From the NCBI GenBank assembly GCA_026984795.1, contig JALSRK010000049.1, positions 1-50,346 on the forward strand: 50,346 nt of DNA. The letters run 5' to 3'. Both the position numbers and the translations under genes were made by a program. Positions 35,009 to 43,794 of this stretch are shown one piece after another (positions within the stretch are counted from its first letter, which is position 1; each line of letters opens with the position of its first letter). This DNA is from Solibacteraceae bacterium. GTDB taxonomy: Bacteria > Acidobacteriota > Terriglobia > Bryobacterales > Bryobacteraceae. The notes beneath the pieces are model-generated. The model was not told the origin of the DNA. It made no database searches and saw only the letters and a program-made list of their open reading frames with translations.

Positions 35009-36853
35009 TCAGTTCTCGGCCGAATGCAGGCCGCCCGGTCCGGCTTCAAAGCGGATGTTCTCCTCGGGGCAGTTCCAGAAGCAAGCGCCGCAGTGGACGC
35101 ATTTCTCCCGGTCGAAGGCCGGCACGCCGTCCTCGCCCGGGTGGATAGCCTCTCCGGAGCACATCTCGACGCAGATCCGCGTCCCGCAGCTCTCGCACAG
35201 CTTCGGGTAGAGAAACACGACGTGGTCGGCGACGCCGGCCGGCGCCTGCACTTTACCGCCCATGAGCAGCGCGTCCTGGTGGCTGACGAGAAGCTTGCCG
35301 TCGTACTCGATCTTCGGCCAGCCGCAGCGCTCCATGAGCGCATCGTGCAACGGCTTGGCTTGCGCGGCGCACTCCTGCCGGATCTTTTCGATCTCCCCGC
35401 GGGGAATCCGATCGGCGAAGAACTCTTCGACGCGCGGAAAGCGCTTCCGCGGGGGCTTGGGCCTGCCGGGTACAGCCAGACGGCCGCCCGAGAGTCCCGT
35501 CAAGCCCATTCCGATGAAACCGGCGATCACGCCGCGGTGAAACCCATCCCGGGCTTTCTCAGCCACCCGGCTCTCCTGTTCCAGCCAGCTCCGCCGCCGG
35601 CGCCCGACGTAGGCCCGCTCGAGGTTCTCCCGGGTGAACGGCTCGCCCTTCTCGAGCAGATCGACCACCGCCTCGGCGAGCAGGACGCCGGTGGCCCAGG
35701 CCTCATCGACGCCGGAGCCGGTCAGTACGTTCGTCGAACCCGAGCCTTCGCCGATGCGAGCGTACCCGTCTCCGGCCAAATACGGCTCGCCCCGCCGTCC
35801 GGACTCCTGGATCGACTTGGCGCCCCAGCTCCGCAGCGTCCCGCCCTTCAGATAGCGCCAGAGGTAGGGGTGCTGGATGTAGTGCTGCAAGTACCGGTAG
35901 GCGGTCCGGGCCGGGTTCTCGAACCAGGAGGGCACGAAGATGCCGACGCTTGCCAGGCGGCCGGGGTGGACATAGAAGAAGCCGAAGATCTCCGGCTCGG
36001 GGTAGCCGATCGTATGGAACACTGTGCCCGGCTTCAGGTCCACGCCCTCCGGCAACTGGACGACGAACTTCATACCCACGGCCCACTCGTCGCGCCGGTG
36101 GCCTTCGGGCATGCCGAAGACTTCGTCCAACTTCCGCCCCACCGGGCCGGCGGGACCGTCGCCGATCACGGTGAGCGCGGAGCGGATATCCATACCCGGA
36201 AGGTAGCCGCCGGCCGGGTTTCCTTTGCGGTCAACACCTTGGTCGATCAGGCGGACGCCGGCCACGCGGCCTTCTTCGATCAGAGGTTCGGCCACCGGCG
36301 AACCGGGCCAGATCTGGGCGGCCCCGGTCATCATCACCTGCTGGCCCACCCAGGAGTTGAATTGTCCGATGGAAAGCACCAGCCCACCGGCCTTGTGAAG
36401 GAACTCCGGGGTGAAGGGAAGTTCAATCGCGTCGCGGTCGCACCGGAACAGGCGCGGGAAAGCCCGGATCAACCGGTCGGCGAAGCGCATCAGCAGCGGG
36501 CGTCGCGAGGCGCCGTAAGGGTCGAGAAGATAAAGGATCCTCTCTTCACTGATCTCGGCCGCGAGCGGGATCTCGGAGACGTCGAGGCCCGGGAAACTTT
36601 CCCGGATTGCCCGGGCACGGGTGGCGACGCCGGAGACTCCGAAGCCCATGTCATCGGCCCGCTCGTAGCAGACGACCTGAAGCGGCATCCCGGGAGCCAT
36701 GCGGCTGGCGAGCGCAGGTCCATCCCGGTCCGCCAGCCGCCGCGCGAGGGTAATCAAGAAACCGCCGGCCGCCGGACCGAAGCCGACGCAGGCGATGTCC
36801 ACGTCCATCTGTTGGCGGTCGGGTTCCGGCATTGTCTCCCTTGCGGCCGTCAT
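35009..36853 (-). CDS. ETF dehydrogenase-like flavoprotein with two ferredoxin-type motifs
   Basis: The 614-residue protein has a Rossmann FAD motif (ACVGFGPAAGGFL, about 20-32), a geranylgeranyl-reductase/ETF-QO-like middle with GDGPAGPVGRKLDE and AGDGYARIGEGSGSTNVLTGSGVDEAWATG, then a C-terminal ferredoxin domain. The Cys residues are at 553, 556, 561, 565 and 585, 588, 591, 595, enough for two [4Fe-4S] clusters; canonical ETF:ubiquinone oxidoreductase has one. It should carry electrons from the adjacent ETF to quinone. The start overlaps the acyl-CoA dehydrogenase stop as ATGA; ATG 36832 is an alternative. Confidence 0.87.
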   Translation of the reverse strand: MTAARETMPEPDRQQMDVDIACVGFGPAAGGFLITLARRLADRDGPALASRMAPGMPLQVVCYERADDMGFGVSGVATRARAIRESFPGLDVSEIPLAAEISEERILYLLDPYGASRRPLLMRFADRLIRAFPRLFRCDRDAIELPFTPEFLHKAGGLVLSIGQFNSWVGQQVMMTGAAQIWPGSPVAEPLIEEGRVAGVRLIDQGVDRKGNPAGGYLPGMDIRSALTVIGDGPAGPVGRKLDEVFGMPEGHRRDEWAVGMKFVVQLPEGVDLKPGTVFHTIGYPEPEIFGFFYVHPGRLASVGIFVPSWFENPARTAYRYLQHYIQHPYLWRYLKGGTLRSWGAKSIQESGRRGEPYLAGDGYARIGEGSGSTNVLTGSGVDEAWATGVLLAEAVVDLLEKGEPFTRENLERAYVGRRRRSWLEQESRVAEKARDGFHRGVIAGFIGMGLTGLSGGRLAVPGRPKPPRKRFPRVEEFFADRIPRGEIEKIRQECAAQAKPLHDALMERCGWPKIEYDGKLLVSHQDALLMGGKVQAPAGVADHVVFLYPKLCESCGTRICVEMCSGEAIHPGEDGVPAFDREKCVHCGACFWNCPEENIRFEAGPGGLHSAEN

Positions 36854-39084
36854 TGCGGGTAGTCGAGCGCCGCCGGAATCATGACCTTGGTGAGGGCCTT
36901 GGCGGCCCGGTCCTTGGAGAGCATGGCGCCCGTCTGGCACGCATCCAGGCGCACGCGCATCTTCTGGAAGTCTTCATAACCGTCGAACTCGACGCAAGGG
37001 CCGGCTTTGGCCGGATGTGCCCCATCGGCAGCGACGACGTCCGCGGCATAGCCCGACATGCCGGGAACCAGGGAGTCCACAGCCACCAGCTCGTCCTCGG
37101 TGAGGCAACCCCGGTATTCGGGATCGTCCCAAGCCGGATGCCGGTTGTAGCCGAACACGAGTTCGGCACAGATGCGGCCCACTTCACCAGCCGCTTTGGC
37201 CACGTGGGTGTGAGCCAGATCGGTAAAGAACTGCAACGTCCCCTCGAGTCCTTCGGCGACCGCTGGATTCTGAGGCCCTTTCTCTTCCAGCTCCAGGACG
37301 TCGAGGATCTGTTGGCGCGTCGCTACCAGCCAGCAGAGGGCGTCGGCGAGAGGAAACGTCACGCCCTGTCGAGCGCCCTGCAGCAGCTTGTTGCCGCGAG
37401 CATCTCTGGCCTTTTGCAAATGCCGCAGCGTCCAGAGCCAGAGCTGCATGGCGGTGGCGAGGGCGCAGGCGCCGGTGCCGGGACGCTTGGAAGCAACGGC
37501 GCGCATCTCCCGGATCCAATTGGCGAACTGGGCCAGGAAGACCTCGTTGGTCATGGTGACGCTCAACTGGCGCCGCTGGACCGCCTCGGGGCCCTCGTAG
37601 GTGGCCTCGAGCTGGGCGTCCATCCACTTGTGGCCGAGGAATCCCGGGCAGTCCTCGGTGATGCCGTAGCCGCCCATGAGGCTGACGGCCTCCCGCAGCA
37701 TGTTGGCGCCGTGTCCCGTGTTCCAGAGCTTGGCCGCAGGGCAAAGGACGTTGGCGAGGGCGTCGAGGACGAGGAACTGGACGACCTTGTCGTTCTTGAG
37801 CTCTTCGTATCGCGCCTGGTCGCGCCGGTTCTGGGGCCGGGCGTCGAGCTCGATGAACTCGAGCGCGTCTTTCTGTCGCTTCCGCAACGCCTTGTAAGCC
37901 GCCGTTCCGCCCTTGATCCCCTGGGCCGCCAGGGTCGCGTCCTTCTCGCGCTCGAGCGGATCGAGGATGTCGAACAGGCGGGCGGCGGCGAAGCCGAGGG
38001 AGGCGGCGGCCTCGCCGGTGGCCCAGATGTCGATCACCCGGTAGAGCACGTCCTCGCGCTGTTGCAGGCCCAGCTCATAGCGGGGCGAGCCGGGCGGGAC
38101 GGCATCGCTGCCGCGGAACCGGTCCCGGTGATAGCGGATGAGCGGCTCGATGGCCGAGAGCAGCTTCGCCGCGGTCATCAGACCTACGGTCACGCGCGTG
38201 CGGCGGAAGACCGCCTCGATGATCTCGCCGTGGCTGTAGCGAGGCACGAGCACCCCGTGTTTGACTTCGTAACCGCCGATGATGCGCGAGGCCGGCACTT
38301 TGAGCTGCAAGATCGGGTCGTTGGTGGCCGAAAGCTGGTGGACGAGCTTCCGGGCGGGAGCGCCCCGGTCGAAGAGCCCTGGATCGCTCTCTTCGAGGAT
38401 CACCATGCAGGAACCCTTGATGCGGGGATCCGCCGAATCGACGGCCGCCGTGACAAAGTTGGCGAAGGCCATGTTGGTGATGAAGCGCCCGCGCTTGTTC
38501 ACTTCGAGGATGGGTTCGCCTCCCTCCGGCCAGTCGGCGATCCGGACCTTGCCGCCAAGGATTCCGGTCTCCACTCCTACGTACGGCAGGGGCTCGGTCA
38601 AGGCGAACGCCCCGCGCCAGGGAGGCCGGCCCGGTCCCGGACCGCCGGGCACAGCGAGGCTCATATAACGCCGTCGCTGCTCCTCGGTACCCCGCTCGTG
38701 GATCGGGGCCAGCGCCAGCCCGGTCGCCAGAGCGCACGTTGCGGCGCCGCCGTCCACCCAGGCCAGCTCGAATGCGGCGAGCGCCATGGCCAGGTTCTTC
38801 GGCCCTTCGAGATAACCGCCGTACTCTGGATCAACGAACATCGCGGTGATGCCGGCTTCATCGAACTCTTTGAGCATCCGGTCCTTGGCCGTGGTCCAAT
38901 CGTGGGAGTGGCGCGCCCCCTCCGCGACCAGCCTGGCCACCGTTCCCCGGGCCACCTGGCGAGCCGACTGGACCAGCATCTGGAGGTCGAACCGGCCGGC
39001 GTACCGCCACATGATCTGGCGCACGTCATCGCCGGGAAGCGTGCAGAGCATTTCGCCGTGTTGGGCAGCAGCGCTCTCGGGCAT
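36850..39084 (-). CDS. Large acyl-CoA dehydrogenase
   Basis: The 744-residue enzyme is an FAD-dependent acyl-CoA dehydrogenase of the enlarged type (usual length 380-600). The core motifs are GAFALTEPLPYVGVETG, the flavin-binding FITNMAFANFVTAAVD, SLMGGYGITEDCPG and the active-site segment ATYEGPEAVQRRQL, with the probable catalytic base Glu497. The N-terminal extension and the C-terminal helical domain (about 520-740) are extra. It introduces a trans double bond into an acyl-CoA whose identity is unknown, passing electrons to the ETF encoded downstream. It is the first gene of the operon. Confidence 0.9.
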   Translation of the reverse strand: MPESAAAQHGEMLCTLPGDDVRQIMWRYAGRFDLQMLVQSARQVARGTVARLVAEGARHSHDWTTAKDRMLKEFDEAGITAMFVDPEYGGYLEGPKNLAMALAAFELAWVDGGAATCALATGLALAPIHERGTEEQRRRYMSLAVPGGPGPGRPPWRGAFALTEPLPYVGVETGILGGKVRIADWPEGGEPILEVNKRGRFITNMAFANFVTAAVDSADPRIKGSCMVILEESDPGLFDRGAPARKLVHQLSATNDPILQLKVPASRIIGGYEVKHGVLVPRYSHGEIIEAVFRRTRVTVGLMTAAKLLSAIEPLIRYHRDRFRGSDAVPPGSPRYELGLQQREDVLYRVIDIWATGEAAASLGFAAARLFDILDPLEREKDATLAAQGIKGGTAAYKALRKRQKDALEFIELDARPQNRRDQARYEELKNDKVVQFLVLDALANVLCPAAKLWNTGHGANMLREAVSLMGGYGITEDCPGFLGHKWMDAQLEATYEGPEAVQRRQLSVTMTNEVFLAQFANWIREMRAVASKRPGTGACALATAMQLWLWTLRHLQKARDARGNKLLQGARQGVTFPLADALCWLVATRQQILDVLELEEKGPQNPAVAEGLEGTLQFFTDLAHTHVAKAAGEVGRICAELVFGYNRHPAWDDPEYRGCLTEDELVAVDSLVPGMSGYAADVVAADGAHPAKAGPCVEFDGYEDFQKMRVRLDACQTGAMLSKDRAAKALTKVMIPAALDYPQ

Positions 39085-39166
39085 AGCTGTCTCCTTTCGC
39101 CGCCGATGGGCTGTTCGTTCTCGGCCCGGGCCTGGACGGCACGGTTGCCCAGCAACCCAGACCGCT

Positions 39167-39172
39167 ATTGTA
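39167..39172 (-). promoter_or_regulatory. -10 box (TACAAT) of the acyl-CoA dehydrogenase/ETF operon
   Basis: TACAAT on the minus strand lies 82 nt upstream of the acyl-CoA dehydrogenase ATG, giving a leader of about 75 nt. A weak -35 candidate, CTGGAT, lies 17 nt further up. Confidence 0.45.
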
Positions 39173-39254
39173 GCAATCCGGATACCAAGATCCAGTAGTA
39201 GCGTTGAGGCCCGGCGTCGCGCCGGCGGCCAGGCTCCGGCCCGGACCGGCGGCG

Positions 39255-39935
39255 TCAGGGCACGATGCGGCCGTCCCGCATATGCACGATGCGGTCGGCC
39301 ACAGCGGCGGCATCCGGATTGTGGGTGATCATGAGGATCGTCTGCCCCAGCCGCTCGTTCAAACCTCGAAGGATCGACAGGACGGCCTCGGAGGTCTTGG
39401 TGTCCAGGTTGCCCGTAGGTTCGTCGGCCAGCAGGATCGAGGGATGGTTCACGATGGCTCTGGCGATGGCCACCCGCTGCTGCTCCCCGCCGGACATCGC
39501 GCTCGGCTTATGATCCAGACGGTGCCCGATGCCCAGCAAGTCAAGCACCTCCCGAAAGCCGTCGTCCAGCTCGAGCGGCTTGCCGGCGATGTGGCGGGCG
39601 ATGGCGATGTTGTCCCGGGCGGTGAGGGTCGGCAGCAGGTTGTACTTCTGGAAGACGAAGCCCACCTCGGTTCTGCGCATGCGCGTGCGCTCGACCTCGG
39701 TCATGTCGGCCAGGTTGCGGCCGTGGACGTAGACCTCGCCGGAGGTCGGCGGCGTGAGCCCGCCCACGATGTGGAACATGGTCGACTTCCCTGAACCCGA
39801 GGGCCCCACGACGGCCACGAACTCGCCCCGCTCCACGTCCAGGTTCACGCCCCGCAGCGCTGCTACGTCTACCTCTCCCATCCGGTAGATCTTGTGCAGA
39901 TCCCGGATCGAGATAACGGGTCCATTCTCACTCAT
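39255..39935 (-). CDS. ABC transporter ATP-binding protein, MacB/LolD type
   Basis: The 226-residue ATPase has Walker A GPSGSGKS (44-51), the Q-loop FVFQKYNLLP, the signature MSGGEQQRVAIARA, Walker B ILLADEPTGNLD and the H-loop THNPD. These fit the MacB/LolD/FtsE class, whose members drive transmembrane FtsX-type permeases without moving solute through the membrane themselves. It overlaps the permease gene by 8 nt, so the two form a complex. The substrate is unknown: lipoprotein release, peptide or antibiotic efflux, or envelope remodelling are possible. Confidence 0.93.
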   Translation of the reverse strand: MSENGPVISIRDLHKIYRMGEVDVAALRGVNLDVERGEFVAVVGPSGSGKSTMFHIVGGLTPPTSGEVYVHGRNLADMTEVERTRMRRTEVGFVFQKYNLLPTLTARDNIAIARHIAGKPLELDDGFREVLDLLGIGHRLDHKPSAMSGGEQQRVAIARAIVNHPSILLADEPTGNLDTKTSEAVLSILRGLNERLGQTILMITHNPDAAAVADRIVHMRDGRIVP

Positions 39936-41025
39936 AAGCCAGCGCCTCGATCGCGTCCTGGTTGGCCGCCTTCCATCCCGGATACGCAGCGCCCATCAGC
40001 GCGCCCGTCAGGGCGATCGCGCCGGCAATCGGCCACCAATCCGGCACAATCCGCTGGGTGAGCGAGGCGGGAACCAGGGTCATGATGGCCGCCCGGGTGC
40101 CGAAGGTGAAAAGAATTCCGACAATGGAGCCGAAGACAGCCAGCAGGGCCGTCTCGCGGAGCAGGACATTGAGAATATAAGCCCGGGTGGCGCCGAGCGA
40201 CTTCAAGATGCCGATTTCCCGGGTGCGTTCGAGAACGGCAGTGTACAAGCTGAGAAAGACCACCAGGAATCCCACCACTACCGAGAGCCCGATGATCACG
40301 TAGATGAAGGCCCGCAGTCCGGGAATGTTGTCCACCTTGAAGAGCGAAGTGAACTCGTCGATCGAATAGATCTGGTAATCCGGCAGCTTTTGCTTGAGCG
40401 AGGCGATCACTTTGTCGGTGTTGGCCGGATCGTCGAGTTTGATGAAGACCTGGGTCAGCTTGCCGGTGGCGCCGGTCAGCTCTTGGAGACGCTTGAGCGG
40501 GACGATCAATCGGGCCAGCTTGCCCGGCTCCACTACGCCGACGATCTTCCACGGCCGGTTCAGCACCTGGATCGTGTCGCCGGCGTGCAAGTCGTTCTGG
40601 AGCGCATAGCGCTCGTCGATGATGATTTCGTCGCCCTGGCCGGTGAACGGTCCGCCTTCCAGGAACTTGAAGCCGCCGCACATGCGGTTGAACTCGTCGA
40701 AGACGATCCCCACGACCGTGTTCAGGCCCCCGATCGGATGGGTGATGGAGCCGGTAGCGATCACCACGTGCTCCTGCTTGCGGAAGAACTCGACCATCTT
40801 CTCCGGCATCGGAGCCCCGGAGAGCCCGATCGCCGCGCTCCCCGGCGGGCGGACCCAGATGTCGGCCCCGGCGCCCCGCGCCCGGCGCTGGGAGTCCTCC
40901 AGCATGCCGCGGCTCAGCCCGACGACGGTGAGCATCATGGTCACCTCCACGGCGATGGCCAGGACGCTGAGAAGCGTGCGCACAGGCCGATGTTTCAGGT
41001 TCTCAAAGACCAGTTTGTTGACCAA
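39928..41025 (-). CDS. FtsX/MacB-type ABC permease
   Basis: The 365-residue protein has an N-terminal membrane helix (RTLLSVLAIAVEVTMMLTVVGLS), a periplasmic MacB core domain (about 50-235) and three C-terminal helices in the FtsX domain (TREIGILKSLGATRAYIL is the conserved coupling region). This is the single-domain MacB/LolC architecture. The start is read as TTG at 41025 (protein starts MVNKLVFENLKHRPVRTLL) with GAGGA 9 nt upstream; no ATG or GTG lies in a better position. A TAGAAT box at 41082-41077 precedes it. Confidence 0.9.
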   Translation of the reverse strand: MVNKLVFENLKHRPVRTLLSVLAIAVEVTMMLTVVGLSRGMLEDSQRRARGAGADIWVRPPGSAAIGLSGAPMPEKMVEFFRKQEHVVIATGSITHPIGGLNTVVGIVFDEFNRMCGGFKFLEGGPFTGQGDEIIIDERYALQNDLHAGDTIQVLNRPWKIVGVVEPGKLARLIVPLKRLQELTGATGKLTQVFIKLDDPANTDKVIASLKQKLPDYQIYSIDEFTSLFKVDNIPGLRAFIYVIIGLSVVVGFLVVFLSLYTAVLERTREIGILKSLGATRAYILNVLLRETALLAVFGSIVGILFTFGTRAAIMTLVPASLTQRIVPDWWPIAGAIALTGALMGAAYPGWKAANQDAIEALAYE

Positions 41026-41076
41026 AGGAAGCTTTCCTCAGAACAGGCGAAATATCAAGTGGATGAGTGCTTTCTC

Positions 41077-41082
41077 ATTCTA
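41077..41082 (-). promoter_or_regulatory. -10 box (TAGAAT) of the ABC pair
   Basis: TAGAAT on the minus strand lies 51 nt upstream of the TTG start of the permease. No -35 box is evident. It separates this pair from the upstream btu genes. Confidence 0.45.
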
Positions 41083-41144
41083 GCGTACACGGTCCGGCGC
41101 GCCGCTAGAAGCGGCCCCGCCGAACAGTCGCCCTCCTTTGCCTC

Positions 41145-42140
41145 TCACAGCCACAAACTCCTACGCCGCGAGCGCAGCAAGGCGATGAAGAACGGCCCGC
41201 CCAGCATGGCCGTGATCACGCCCACGGGGATCTCCGCCGGCGCCATCACGGTACGGGCGACCGAATCACAGACCGCCAGGAACGACGCGCCGGCCAGAAA
41301 CGCCGCCGGAATCAGGAACCGGTGGTCGGCCCCCCAGCGGATCCGCAGCGCGTGGGGTACGATCAGGCCGACGAATCCGATCGGCCCGGTGATCGCCGTC
41401 ACCGCCCCCGTCAGCAGCGAACCAGCGATGAAGCCGGTGATCATGAGCCGCTGAACGGCGAGGCCGCGAGCCGCCGCCCATTCTTCTCCCACCGCCAGCA
41501 GGTTCCAGTCCCGCGCCCGGCGCATGATCACCACGAGTACGACCGCCACCACGAGGGTCAGCCATCCGACGGTGGAGTACTCCACCGGCTGCGTCCCGCC
41601 CATCAGCCAGCGCAAGACGACGAAGCTCTGGCTGAACTCCACGATATTGTGCAAGAACAGGATCGCCGCGGCGCAGATGGAGTTGATGGTGATGCCCGCC
41701 AACAGCAGCGTAAACGACGACATCCGACCTCCCTGGGTGGCGATCGCCAGCACCAGCAGCAGGGCCGCCGCCGCCCCAGCCGAGGCCGCCAACCAGACAC
41801 CGGAGACCCCTGCGGCGCCATGCCAGCCGAACGAGATCGCCAGCACCGCGCCCAGCGACGCCCCGCCGGCCACGCCGAGTACGTAAGGGTCCGCCAAAGC
41901 ATCCCGCACCAACGCCTGGAACAGGACGCCCGTGACCGAGAGCGCGCCGCCGGCCACCAGAGCCAGGAGCACCCTGGGAAGGCGAGCGTAATAGAAGATC
42001 TCCGCGTCCGGAGAGAGGCCCGCCCAGACTTTGCCGAAGTCGATCGCCGCCGGTCCGATAAGCGGAGCCGCCACAGCGACCACGGCAGCCAGAATCGCCG
42101 CCGCGCCCAGCGCCGCCCGCCTTGATTCGAGCAGCCTCAC
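41145..42140 (-). CDS. btuC: Cobalamin/Fe-siderophore ABC permease (BtuC type)
   Basis: The 331-residue protein has about ten transmembrane helices and FecCD/BtuC motifs: ARLPRVLLALVAGGALSVTGVLFQALVRDALADPYVLG near the N-terminus and GPIGFVGLIVPHALRIRWGADHR in the coupling loop region. It forms the channel of a B12-type importer. It overlaps btuD by 4 nt and is the last gene of the riboswitch-controlled operon, which favours cobalamin over iron-siderophore as substrate. Confidence 0.9.
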   Translation of the reverse strand: MRLLESRRAALGAAAILAAVVAVAAPLIGPAAIDFGKVWAGLSPDAEIFYYARLPRVLLALVAGGALSVTGVLFQALVRDALADPYVLGVAGGASLGAVLAISFGWHGAAGVSGVWLAASAGAAAALLLVLAIATQGGRMSSFTLLLAGITINSICAAAILFLHNIVEFSQSFVVLRWLMGGTQPVEYSTVGWLTLVVAVVLVVIMRRARDWNLLAVGEEWAAARGLAVQRLMITGFIAGSLLTGAVTAITGPIGFVGLIVPHALRIRWGADHRFLIPAAFLAGASFLAVCDSVARTVMAPAEIPVGVITAMLGGPFFIALLRSRRRSLWL

Positions 42141-42934
42141 GTCTGCGCCCCCTTGCCCGCAGCGCCGCCAAAACGGATCCAGAGTTCGCCGCCGTCCATT
42201 CGCTCGACCCTGGCCGCGACGCCGAAGACCTTCTCGAGCACATCGGGCCGAAGAGCTTCAGCCGGCGCTCCCTCGGCGACAACCTTGCCGTGGTCCAGTA
42301 CAACCATCCGGTCCGAGTAGGCCGCCGCCTGGTTGAGGTCGTGCGTCGCTGCCACAACCAGCACGCCCTCGGCCCGGCTCAGCTCCCGCAAGATGTCGTG
42401 GATGGCCAACTGGTGCTTCACGTCCAGGAACGTCGCCGGTTCGTCCAGCAGCAGCACCCGGGGCTCCTGGGCCAGCGCTGCGGCCAGCACCACCCTTTGC
42501 CGCTCGCCGCCGCTCAAGGAGCGGAAGTCCCGCTGCCGGAATTCGAGCGTGTCGGTGGTCGCCATCGCACGCTCGACGGCTTGCTGGTCTTCCGGGGCCT
42601 CGAAGAGGCCGTCGCAGTAAGGCGTTCGGCCCATCATCACCACCTGTTCCGCGGTAAAAGGGAACTCGAGGCGGAGCGTCTGGGGAACGAACGATACGGC
42701 CCGGGCAAAGAGCCGCCGCGGCCAGTCCCGCACCTCGCGTCCCTCGAATCGGCAGGAACCCGTGTAGCCCGGCTTCAAACCGGCCATGACCCCCAACAGG
42801 GTGGACTTGCCCGCGCCGTTCGGCCCCACCACCGAGATCATCTCCCCGGCGGCGAATTCCAACCCCTCGACGTCCAGAACTGCGGCGCCGTCGTAACACA
42901 TGCCCAAGCGCGACAGTTCGTAGAGCGGCCTCAC
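42137..42934 (-). CDS. btuD: Cobalamin ABC transporter ATPase (BtuD type)
   Basis: The 265-residue ATPase has Walker A GPNGAGKST (37-45), the Q-loop FVPQT, the signature LSGGERQRVVLAAAL, Walker B LLLDEPATFLD and the H-loop ATHDLNQA, as in FecE/BtuD/HmuV ATPases. The start is read as GTG at 42934, which overlaps the btuF stop as GTGA. Longer frames reach into btuF but add a non-conserved Arg/Gly-rich extension. Confidence 0.9.
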   Translation of the reverse strand: MRPLYELSRLGMCYDGAAVLDVEGLEFAAGEMISVVGPNGAGKSTLLGVMAGLKPGYTGSCRFEGREVRDWPRRLFARAVSFVPQTLRLEFPFTAEQVVMMGRTPYCDGLFEAPEDQQAVERAMATTDTLEFRQRDFRSLSGGERQRVVLAAALAQEPRVLLLDEPATFLDVKHQLAIHDILRELSRAEGVLVVAATHDLNQAAAYSDRMVVLDHGKVVAEGAPAEALRPDVLEKVFGVAARVERMDGGELWIRFGGAAGKGAQT

Positions 42935-43794
42935 CAATCGGCCTCCGGATGCAGCATGCGGGCGAGCGCCCGGGCCGCTTCCACCATTCGGGGCCCGGGG
43001 ACGACGAAAGAATCCGAAACGACGGCGTAGACCGCGCTCCGCTTCACCGCCGCCAGGTTCGGGTAGCGCCGCCATAGGCGGACGGTGCGGCGCTGCTGGG
43101 CCTCAGTGGCGCCGGCGGCCGCCATGTCGCCCCGGTCGATGATGACCTCCGGATCCCGGGCCAGCACCTCCTCGAGCGGCACCCGCGGATAGGCCGCCGG
43201 AGCGTCGGCGAAGACGTTCACCCCGCCGGCCACGGCGATGAGCTCGTTCAGGTAGGACGCTTTGCCGACAACGAACAGGTCGCGCAGCGAACCCGGTGTG
43301 CGGCCGATGACGAACATGACCCGGCGGCGGGGCAGAGCCTCGGTCCGGCGCCGGATGCAGGCGAGGTCGTCCCGGATCTGCGCGACGAGCTTCTTGGCCC
43401 GTTCCTCGACGCCGGCGACGCGCCCCAACGTGAGCAGGGACGAATAAATGTCATCGATAGTCGTGTGTTTCAGCTCCAGCACCGGGAGCCGTACGGCCTC
43501 GAACTTCTCCCGCAACCGGGCCGGGTTCTCCTGAATGACCACGAGGTCAGGCTTCAGGCTGAGGATCACTTCGATGTTCGGCTGGATGTAGGTGCCGATC
43601 TTGGTGATGCGCCGGGCCTCTTCGGGATAACGGCAATACTCAGTCACCCCCACCACCCGGCCGCCGAGCCCTAAGGCAAACAGCATCTCCGTGATCGAAG
43701 GAGCGGTGGAGACGATCCGCCTGGGCTGGGCGGAGGCGGCAGCCGCCAGGGCCGCCAGTAGCGCCAGGAAGCGCGGAACTCTGGCAAAACGCAC
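42931..43794 (-). CDS. btuF: Cobalamin-binding periplasmic protein (BtuF type)
   Basis: The 287-residue protein has a signal peptide (FLALLAALAAAASAQ) and the class III solute-binding fold: RRIVSTAPSITEMLFALGLGGRVVGVTEYCRYPEEA at the start, then LKPDLVVIQEN and, in the C-terminal lobe, VPLEEVLARDPEVIIDRGD. It captures vitamin B12 or a precursor and delivers it to BtuCD. The GTG start at 43794 shares a base with the stop of the CobD-like gene, so the genes are translationally coupled. Confidence 0.88.
   Translation of the reverse strand: MRFARVPRFLALLAALAAAASAQPRRIVSTAPSITEMLFALGLGGRVVGVTEYCRYPEEARRITKIGTYIQPNIEVILSLKPDLVVIQENPARLREKFEAVRLPVLELKHTTIDDIYSSLLTLGRVAGVEERAKKLVAQIRDDLACIRRRTEALPRRRVMFVIGRTPGSLRDLFVVGKASYLNELIAVAGGVNVFADAPAAYPRVPLEEVLARDPEVIIDRGDMAAAGATEAQQRRTVRLWRRYPNLAAVKRSAVYAVVSDSFVVPGPRMVEAARALARMLHPEADW

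Noticed and set aside
34232-36862. Plus-strand open frame of 876 codons
   Set aside because: It is antisense to etfB and the ETF dehydrogenase-like gene; composition is that of an antisense frame.
36832-39198. Plus-strand open frame of 788 codons
   Set aside because: It is antisense to the acyl-CoA dehydrogenase and shows no recognisable domain.
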